Made by a program: the position numbers and the translations under genes. Of a DNA stretch of 42,116 bases, positions 37,402 to 42,116 are shown piece after piece. The DNA is from Paludibacteraceae bacterium (GTDB taxonomy: Bacteria; Bacteroidota; Bacteroidia; Bacteroidales; Paludibacteraceae), in the NCBI GenBank assembly GCA_017470795.1, contig JAFUXZ010000001.1, positions 1-42,116 on the forward strand, given 5' to 3'. The notes under the pieces were generated by a model. The model had not been told where the DNA came from and searched no databases. It saw nothing but the letters and a program-made list of their open reading frames with translations. The stretch's first letter is position 1. Each line of letters opens with the position of its first letter.

Positions 37402-39012
37402 CTTTTGCTCTTGAATCTTTCGATCATACGGCGCGACCACTCCAATCACCTTTTGGATCCAGAAGATCCGGATCGGCGCGGTGTTCAAATCTGCGCCATT
37501 GAGTGCGCCGGATGGCGCCAAACACGAACACCCGGAACCCTCACCGCTGGCGGCTTTGTCCGCGAGTGACTTCGTGACTTTGTTATTTTGGCCGGAATAA
37601 TTGAGCGTGATCACAAGGCGGTCATCGTAAACGAAAACGGCCTGCAGGAACGTGTCAACCAAGAATTCCCGGTACCGCTCATCCTTTGCATCACCGTCCC
37701 GGAACCTCTCCAAAAAGAAAACAATCTGATCGCGGTCGAGCTCCGGTGTTGCTATCAGCTCTTTGGCTATCCCTTTTTCAATGTCGGCCCGCTCAGCCTC
37801 CAGCTGCATGAGCCTCGTCTTTGTGGATGCGGTCACAATGCCGTCCTCGATGGCTCTGAGGACGTTCTCGATCTTCTTTTCTATGTCTTTTTGACGGGCT
37901 TCGAGTGCTTTGAGTGCGCTCGTGTCCTTTTCTCGCTCCTGGTATTCCATCGCAAGATCTGCGACCTTTTCAATAAAATCATCGGAGTGAATCAGCTGCA
38001 CAAGCTCGGAAACCACTGCCTCCTCGATCTCATTCTTTCGCACGCGCTCCTTTTTGCACGTATGGCGCCGCCTGCCGTTGCAAATATAATAATAATGCAC
38101 GGCACCGCTTTTGCTGGTGCCAGCATCCCCGGTCATCGGCTCGCCACACTCTCCGCAGAAGATCTTCGTGGTGAGCAGGAAAGACTCGTCACGCTTTGCA
38201 GCAGGCGCCCGGTGGTGTTTTTCTACCATTTTTCCACACTCCTCAAACAGCTCACGGCTCACAATGGCCGGGATCCCATCTTCGACGCGGATGTCTTTGA
38301 ACTCATAGACGCCCACGTATTTTTCATTTTGCAGGATCCTCCGGATGCTGTTTTTGTTAAATTTTCCGCCGCGGGTGGTGCGATACCCCTCCTCGTTGAG
38401 TCTCTCGTAGATGTCTTTGGCACGCTCCCCGGCAGCATACTCCTCGAAGATCCTCCGGACGACCGGAGCAGTGGCCGGATCTATCTCAAAACGACCGTCG
38501 GCGCCTTTTCTATATCCCAGGACAGTCTGCCCGAGTGTTTTGAGCTCCAGGGCGCTGTCATAATATCCGCGCTTGACGTTCTGGCTCAAGTTTTCGGAGT
38601 AGTACTCAGCATATCCCTCCATGACACTCTCGAGGATGATCCCCTCAGGTCCCTCCGGGATGGACTCCATGGCATAAACCAGGCGGACGCCGCTCTTTTT
38701 TAGCTTGTATTTATACATGGCCGAGTCGTACCGGTTGCGGGCAAAGCGGTCCATCTTCCAGCAGATCACAACCTTGAAAGCTCCGCGCTCGGAATCTCTG
38801 AGCATCCTCTGGAAGTCCGGGCGCTTGTCTGTCCTGCCGGTGAGAGCTTTGTCAATATACTCACCAACAACGAGCAGACCGTTCTTTTTGGCATACTCCC
38901 GGCAGTCTCTCAGCTGTCCCTCGATGGACTCCTCACGCTGGCCGCTGCTTGAATATCTGGCATAGATCACAGCCGGAACGGATCCGGCAGCGACCTCTTT
39001 TTTCTTTTTCAC
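37384..39012 (-). CDS. int: Large serine recombinase (integrase)
   Basis: 542 aa. It integrates the phage into the host chromosome between attP and attB. The resolvase domain (about 10-150) shows IYARYSSSGQ with catalytic Ser21, WKMDRFARNRYDSAMYKYKL and SVMEGYAEYYSENLSQNVKR. The recombinase domain (about 165-265, ERLNEEGYRTTRGGKFNKNS) follows. A zinc ribbon (CGECGEPMTG, then CNGRRRHTCKK) and a coiled coil (about 375-440) control synapsis. The GTG at 39012 is preferred: AGGGGGTGG lies 6 nt upstream and the start overlaps the previous stop as GTGA. A TTG at 39030 would lie inside that neighbour without a site. Confidence 0.95.
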   Translation of the reverse strand: MKKKKEVAAGSVPAVIYARYSSSGQREESIEGQLRDCREYAKKNGLLVVGEYIDKALTGRTDKRPDFQRMLRDSERGAFKVVICWKMDRFARNRYDSAMYKYKLKKSGVRLVYAMESIPEGPEGIILESVMEGYAEYYSENLSQNVKRGYYDSALELKTLGQTVLGYRKGADGRFEIDPATAPVVRRIFEEYAAGERAKDIYERLNEEGYRTTRGGKFNKNSIRRILQNEKYVGVYEFKDIRVEDGIPAIVSRELFEECGKMVEKHHRAPAAKRDESFLLTTKIFCGECGEPMTGDAGTSKSGAVHYYYICNGRRRHTCKKERVRKNEIEEAVVSELVQLIHSDDFIEKVADLAMEYQEREKDTSALKALEARQKDIEKKIENVLRAIEDGIVTASTKTRLMQLEAERADIEKGIAKELIATPELDRDQIVFFLERFRDGDAKDERYREFLVDTFLQAVFVYDDRLVITLNYSGQNNKVTKSLADKAASGEGSGCSCLAPSGALNGADLNTAPIRIFWIQKVIGVVAPYDRKIQEQKKKARV

Positions 39013-39428
39013 GGCTTCCACCCCCTGCAACGGTTGACACCGTGAGCATCAAGCAAGGCGGTCACATCATCATCCGGGAACTCAACGCGAAGCTCAGAAC
39101 CGGAAAGAGAGACGCTGGCCACCATCTGAGCACCGTGCGGTATGGTGTGTGGCTCCATCTCCTCGTCATAATACTGCTGGTCCTCGAACTTTCGCATCAA
39201 ATAGGTGTAGACCTTTTTCTTGCAGGCATCAAGCTCCGGAGAAAAGGCTGCAGAACCATCAACCACAGATACAAGACCGAGATCCTCCAGCTGCTCAACG
39301 GCAGCAGGCTCGGTCTTTTGTTTTTTCTTATAAAGTGAATTTTTCAAAAGAGTCTGCAGAGCTTTTTGCCCTGCTTCTGGTAGCTGTTCTAATACGTCAA
39401 CAACAGACGCAAGCTCATTTTTTGACAT
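39009..39428 (-). CDS. Unknown lysogeny-region protein coupled to the integrase
   Basis: 139 aa. A helical start (ELASVVDVLEQLPEAGQKAL, QTLLKNSLYKKKQKTE) and a short winged-helix-like part (VEQLEDLGLVSVVDGSAAFS, PELDACKKKVYTYLMRKFED), then a beta-rich end (GAQMVASVSLSGSELRVEFP). No family recognised. AGGAGGTGCACC precedes the ATG at 39428. Its TGA stop overlaps the integrase GTG (GTGA), so the two proteins are translated together. A recombination accessory or control role is possible, but unproven. Confidence 0.7.
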   Translation of the reverse strand: MSKNELASVVDVLEQLPEAGQKALQTLLKNSLYKKKQKTEPAAVEQLEDLGLVSVVDGSAAFSPELDACKKKVYTYLMRKFEDQQYYDEEMEPHTIPHGAQMVASVSLSGSELRVEFPDDDVTALLDAHGVNRCRGWKP

Positions 39429-39458
39429 GGTGCACCTCCTAAAAAGAAAAGTCCGCGA

Positions 39459-39821
39459 CTATGAGATTGCCGCTTCTTTTTTCACGCGCTGATTGCATCG
39501 AAGCACCATAAGGACAGAGCTGCGACTCTCCGGCGTGGCGTTATGCCAGAGCTCCAAAAGCTCAAGATCGTCGTCGGTCAGTGTTTTCCGCTCAGGTGTG
39601 GGCTCCGAGGAATAAAACGCGCTGATGTCTACGTGATACAAACCGCAAAGAGCGAGAAGCGTCTCGGCATCTGGCTGGTTTTGGCCGCCCTCCCACGCGT
39701 AAACAGCGTTAGGCTTTACACCGAGAAACTCAGCGACATCCTTGACGGAGATCTTTGCATCCTTGCGCTTTTTCTTCAATGTCTCAGCTATAACCTGCCT
39801 GGTGTTCTTTTTTTCGCTCAT
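39459..39821 (-). CDS. CI-like repressor, XRE-family HTH
   Basis: 120 aa. An XRE helix-turn-helix (about 20-75: KISVKDVAEFLGVKPNAVYA, WEGGQNQPDAETLLALCGLY, HVDISAFY) followed by a 45-residue helical tail. It lacks the LexA-like peptidase half, so RecA-driven self-cleavage is unlikely. The start at 39821 follows GGAGGTGACCAAA. It faces the early promoter and a cluster of CCCAC-containing operator-like sites, its likely targets. It could maintain lysogeny. Confidence 0.88.
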   Translation of the reverse strand: MSEKKNTRQVIAETLKKKRKDAKISVKDVAEFLGVKPNAVYAWEGGQNQPDAETLLALCGLYHVDISAFYSSEPTPERKTLTDDDLELLELWHNATPESRSSVLMVLRCNQRVKKEAAIS

Positions 39822-39844
39822 TTTGGTCACCTCCTTTTTTAGAA

Positions 39845-39873
39845 AATATAGCATAGAAAACAGACAAAAACAA
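39845..39873 (-). promoter_or_regulatory. Candidate repressor promoter
   Basis: On the - strand, TTGTTT (39868-39873) and TATATT (39845-39850) are separated by 17 nt. They lie 23 nt before the repressor's start. CCCACGGAAAAT sits directly upstream at 39882-39893, placing an operator-like site where the repressor could control its own gene. Confidence 0.55.
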
Positions 39874-39881
39874 CAAAAACA

Positions 39882-39969
39882 CCCACGGAAAATAGAAAAA
39901 ACAAGATAAAACGTCTTGACAACCCACAGCGCGTGGGTGTATATTACGAATGTCCCACGGAAAATGGGA
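39882..39969. promoter_or_regulatory. Operator cluster with CCCAC half-sites
   Basis: CCCACGGAAAAT occurs twice (39882-39893, 39954-39965). The second is part of an imperfect palindrome TCCCA-7 nt-TGGGA (39953-39969). Between them a perfect palindrome ACCCAC-AGCGC-GTGGGT (39922-39938) fills the spacer of the early promoter. Three related sites between divergent genes fit operators for the CI-like and Cro-like proteins. Confidence 0.65.
39916..39945 (+). promoter_or_regulatory. Early rightward promoter
   Basis: A perfect -35 TTGACA (39916-39921) and TATATT (39940-39945) are 18 nt apart. The spacer holds the palindromic operator at 39922-39938, so bound repressor would block RNA polymerase directly. 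It would drive the early operon from 40008. Confidence 0.75.
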
Positions 39970-40007
39970 AACGGAGCCCAGAAGAACAAAACCAAGGAGG
40001 TCACAAA

Positions 40008-40376
40008 ATGAACACATACAACAGAAATACGGCAGCAGTAACAAAGCAGGAGGTCAAGACCATCTACCACATCATGATCGGCGTGAATGAGATGACCGCC
40101 ATCCTGGAGGAAGCAAACGGACAAGATCCGGAGCTGATGAAAGCGCTCGAGGCTTTCCAGTTTGATCTGAGCAACTACGCAACCGGCAGGCAGGGCATCA
40201 TCCAGCTGCTCAAGGATTTATGGAGACCGAGCGGATCCGCGAGCGAGACGAACACCATCAGCTACATCGTGCGCGAGATCATCGGCTTCGATGGCATCGA
40301 AAACTATGGATATTTTGACGAGAAAACCAACAAGGTCAGCATGGTCGTCTACTCATACGGCGACCGCATCAACTAA
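40008..40376 (+). CDS. First early gene, unknown function
   Basis: 122 aa. A helical start (TKQEVKTIYHIMIGVNEMTA, LEEANGQDPELMKALEAFQF) and a C-terminal mixed part (SYIVREIIGFDGIENYGYFD, VSMVVYSYGDRIN). No family recognised, no membrane segment. CAAGGAGGTCACAAA precedes the ATG at 40008. Being first after the repressed promoter, it may control the lysis-lysogeny choice or host takeover. Confidence 0.7.
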   Translation: MNTYNRNTAAVTKQEVKTIYHIMIGVNEMTAILEEANGQDPELMKALEAFQFDLSNYATGRQGIIQLLKDLWRPSGSASETNTISYIVREIIGFDGIENYGYFDEKTNKVSMVVYSYGDRIN

Positions 40377-40392
40377 GAAAGGAGGCTTTTCA

Positions 40393-40602
40393 ATGAGTGA
40401 CGTTACAAAGGTTATAAGTGACAGAATCGAGGAACGAGGCATGACGATCGCAACAGCCGCACGCCGCGCGAATATGACTCCGGATCTGTTGAGCAGAACC
40501 CTGAATGGAGCGCGAAAGCTAAAGGCGGACGAACTTGTCAACCTCTGCCGCGTTTTAGATCTCGCACTTGACGACTTTTCAAAAAAAGAGGCTTTCGTAT
40601 GA
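40393..40602 (+). CDS. Cro-like XRE-family HTH protein
   Basis: 69 aa. Almost only a helix-turn-helix: TKVISDRIEERGMTIATAAR, RANMTPDLLSRTLNGARKLK, ADELVNLCRVLDLALDDF. The size and place (second early gene, opposite the CI-like repressor) fit a Cro-type antirepressor that binds the same operators. AAGGAGGCTTTTCA precedes the ATG at 40393. Its stop overlaps the next start as ATGA. Confidence 0.82.
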   Translation: MSDVTKVISDRIEERGMTIATAARRANMTPDLLSRTLNGARKLKADELVNLCRVLDLALDDFSKKEAFV

Positions 40603-40871
40603 ATGAACACAACACGGACCAGATCAGAAGCCCGGAGCTCCCGGAGCTGACACCTGAACAGCCTGAACACTTGCAGCAGGCGGCCAAAAACATCGGCGAA
40701 GTTATAAACACCCTTGTGGATAACCTTGCGAAAGCGATGCAGCAGGTGGCTGAACAGCTCGGACCGGTGCTCCAGCAAATAGCTCAACGCGTCAGCGACA
40801 TTATGCCGGAGCTGGCGGCCTACTTAGAACACCAAAGAGAACTCGAAGCAGTAGCCACACCAAGACAGTGA
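40599..40871 (+). CDS. Helical early protein
   Basis: 90 aa. A polar Pro/Glu-rich start (SPELPELTPEQPEHLQ), then long amphipathic helices (NIGEVINTLVDNLAKAMQQV, AEQLGPVLQQIAQRVSDIMP). No membrane segment; no family recognised. Coupled to the Cro-like gene by ATGA, so they are probably made together. Confidence 0.65.
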   Translation: MNEHNTDQIRSPELPELTPEQPEHLQQAAKNIGEVINTLVDNLAKAMQQVAEQLGPVLQQIAQRVSDIMPELAAYLEHQRELEAVATPRQ

Positions 40872-40912
40872 CATCAATACACACACGGACGGTACCGAGT
40901 CCGGAAGAAATG

Positions 40913-40938
40913 GGAGCACGCTTTCGAGAAGCGTCTCC
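40913..40938 (+). other. Hairpin before the small zinc-ribbon gene
   Basis: GGAG and ACGCTT (40913-40916, 40918-40923) pair with AAGCGT and CTCC (40929-40938), leaving one bulged C and a 5-nt loop: 10 bp in all. It stands 22 nt before the start at 40960. It is the third early intergenic hairpin just before a ribosome-binding site, though without the 15-nt leader of the other two. Confidence 0.5.
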
Positions 40939-40959
40939 GGAAACGAAAAGGAGGAGAAA

Positions 40960-41175
40960 ATGAAGTACTTTAGCGACTACTACTCGTGCCCGTTCTGCGG
41001 CGCGGCCTTAGATCCTAGCGAGTCGTGCGACTGCCAGGAAGCAACTGAAAGCAAAGACCGGAAAACCAAGGAGGAGAACCATGCAGACGACAACGAAACC
41101 GCACAGCCGCCCACATATCGACCTGACTGTTTTGCCCGCGCAGGTCTCAGATCGTGCAGCTGTCACTCTGCTTGA
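40960..41175 (+). CDS. Small zinc-binding protein
   Basis: 71 aa. The start is YSCPFCGAALDPSESCDCQE, with CxxC and CxC that look like one zinc knuckle, a type common in Gram-positive phage early regions. After that it is polar, then Cys again (CFARAGLRSCSCHSA). AAAAGGAGGAGAAA precedes the ATG at 40960. The last 95 nt overlap the next gene in another frame. Confidence 0.68.
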   Translation: MKYFSDYYSCPFCGAALDPSESCDCQEATESKDRKTKEENHADDNETAQPPTYRPDCFARAGLRSCSCHSA

Positions 41176-41275
41176 CGCAGTGCGCAGAACTTTCGAGGAT
41201 CCTGCAATCGCGTCAGAGTTTAGAAAATGGAAAAAAGAAAGAGGGAGAAAGCATGATAGAGATCTTAGAAGTTAA
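41081..41275 (+). CDS. Hypothetical early protein
   Basis: 64 aa. HIDLTVLPAQVSDRAAVTLL, then AVRRTFEDPAIASEFRKWKK, basic end. Soluble, one long helix; no family recognised. CAAGGAGGAGAACC precedes the ATG at 41081, so it is a real start despite overlapping the previous gene. Its end overlaps the SleB-like gene by 23 nt. Confidence 0.65.
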   Translation: MQTTTKPHSRPHIDLTVLPAQVSDRAAVTLLDAVRRTFEDPAIASEFRKWKKERGRKHDRDLRS

Positions 41276-42080
41276 AGAAAGCGCCCGACCTGCACAGTCG
41301 AACGCTTTCAAGGACATCTCGGAGCCCACAACTCAGAGGAAGTCCACAACAATCATAGCACGAAAGCAATCCAGGCGCAAGGCAATCATCCGCCGCCGCA
41401 AGCTCATGGCAGCAGGCGCCTCTGCTCTCCTGGTGATCATCGCCGTGACGGTTGTTGTGGCAAGACAGAGACCGAAAGAGGTGCAGGATGAACAGCACCC
41501 GGTTGTGATCACATCGGACGCGTCACCGTTCTCAAGCTCTCCGGAGCTGGAGGAGGAAGCTGAACCGATCCAGCCCGAGGCCATCCTTGTCTACTTCCAG
41601 GCAGCAGGCGCAGAAGAAACAACAGCGGTGGATCTTCAAGAGCTTGCAAGCTCCTGGGCGGCAGAATATGGCACAACGCTCCGCTATGAGCTGACAGACG
41701 CCGAACGATGGGAGATCGCCAGCGTGGTCGAGGCTGAGGCCGGAGCTGAGTGCTTTGCAGGAAAAGAAGCGGTCGCTCAGTGCATCCTCCAGGCTTGCGA
41801 GGATGACGGGATCCGTCCCACGGAAGCGGTGCAGAAATATCGATACACAAAAAGACGCCCGGAACCGTCAAAAGAGTCACTGCTTGCGGTCTCTGCGATC
41901 TTCGACTTTGGCTGGGCGGTGACATCGGAGCCGATCAAATACTTCTACGCGCCGGACAGAACGACCAGCAACTGGCACGAGTCCCAGATCTATGTGGTGA
42001 CGATCGGCGGCCACAGATTTTTCAGAGAGGAGGGCTCAGCTGATGGCAACACAATCCACGGCCAAGACGTCAGCGACTAA
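41253..42080 (+). CDS. Membrane-anchored SleB-like cell wall hydrolase
   Basis: 275 aa. A basic cytoplasmic part (about 1-50), one membrane helix (about 52-69, AAGASALLVIIAVTVVVA), a Pro/Ser/Glu stalk and a C-terminal Hydrolase_2 domain (about 150-265). The latter begins TDAERWEIASVVEAEAGAEC, with the probable catalytic Glu, and continues GKEAVAQCILQACEDDGIRP and YFYAPDRTTSNWHESQ. SleB enzymes cut spore cortex peptidoglycan. This is early, not in the lysis cassette. GAGGGAGAAAGC precedes the ATG at 41253. The last 105 nt are repeated at 1-105. Confidence 0.82.
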   Translation: MIEILEVKESARPAQSNAFKDISEPTTQRKSTTIIARKQSRRKAIIRRRKLMAAGASALLVIIAVTVVVARQRPKEVQDEQHPVVITSDASPFSSSPELEEEAEPIQPEAILVYFQAAGAEETTAVDLQELASSWAAEYGTTLRYELTDAERWEIASVVEAEAGAECFAGKEAVAQCILQACEDDGIRPTEAVQKYRYTKRRPEPSKESLLAVSAIFDFGWAVTSEPIKYFYAPDRTTSNWHESQIYVVTIGGHRFFREEGSADGNTIHGQDVSD

Positions 42081-42116
42081 AGCAGAAGCAAAGAAGCCGC
42101 CAGACGCAAAAGAGAC
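41976..42116. repeat. Right copy of 141-bp terminal direct repeat
   Basis: Exact copy of bases 1-141. It contains the end of the SleB-like gene (to 42080) and repeats the first 74 nt of the ERF gene from 42043. Removing one copy gives a 41,975-bp circle on which the early operon is continuous. Confidence 0.95.

Noticed and set aside
1..42116. CRISPR arrays, tRNA genes and insertion sequences
   Set aside because: No spaced repeats of CRISPR size, no cloverleaf-like stretch in the intergenic gaps, and no transposase-like protein or terminal inverted repeats were seen.
1..42116. A second VR for the same template
   Set aside because: No other stretch resembling the TR core (tggtggactgcttcggc) was found by reading. 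A computed search would be needed to exclude a very divergent copy.

Overview
The window is one complete temperate phage genome that was circular when assembled. Bases 1-141 are repeated exactly at 41976-42116, so the unit genome is 41,975 bp. The host is probably a Gram-positive Bacillota (Clostridia-like) bacterium. This is inferred from strong AGGAGG ribosome-binding sites at nearly every gene, a large serine integrase, XhlA-like and LLH-like holins, an amidase-SH3b endolysin, a SleB-like cortex hydrolase, and DUF6291 and G39P-like replication proteins. There are no tRNAs, rRNAs or CRISPR arrays.

Layout. A leftward lysogeny block (37384-39821) holds a serine integrase, an unknown gene and a CI-like repressor. 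A divergent promoter/operator region (39845-39969) separates it from a rightward early operon that starts at 40008, crosses the ends of the window and runs to 12753. The early operon carries a Cro-like HTH protein, a membrane-anchored SleB-like hydrolase, ERF annealing protein, SSB, a replication protein with an origin-like tandem repeat inside its gene, a G39P-like helicase loader, ParB-like proteins, an HNH endonuclease, RecU, a Dam-type methyltransferase split at a G7 tract, a ParB-methyltransferase fusion, many small zinc-ribbon proteins, and finally an ArpU/RinA-type late regulator.

A late control region (12754-12929: phased 10-bp repeats, a -10-like box, a terminator) precedes the late operon. 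The head module is lambda-like: Nu1-like small terminase, GpA-type large terminase, DUF6148 protein, portal, ClpP-type protease with a nested scaffold, decoration protein, gpE-type capsid. The tail module is contractile, P2/Mu-like: sheath, tube, chaperone with a -1 frameshift, tape measure, gpX, gpD, gpU-like, gp25, gpJ, gpI.

The most notable system is a complete diversity-generating retroelement (DGR) at the end of the tail operon. A tail-collar fibre protein with a C-type-lectin-like end (31610-32968) carries a variable repeat (VR, 32823-32946). It is followed by an Avd-like gene, a template repeat (TR, 33485-33608) and a DGR-type reverse transcriptase (33861-35132). VR and TR align without gaps over 124 nt and differ at 13 positions, all of which are adenine in TR. 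A perfect 12-bp inverted repeat encloses the TR, and a hairpin abuts the 3' end of the VR. Together these should let the phage rewrite its receptor-binding tip. Lysis genes (XhlA-like protein, two-TM protein, amidase, LLH holin) follow, and a bidirectional terminator ends the late operon against the integrase.
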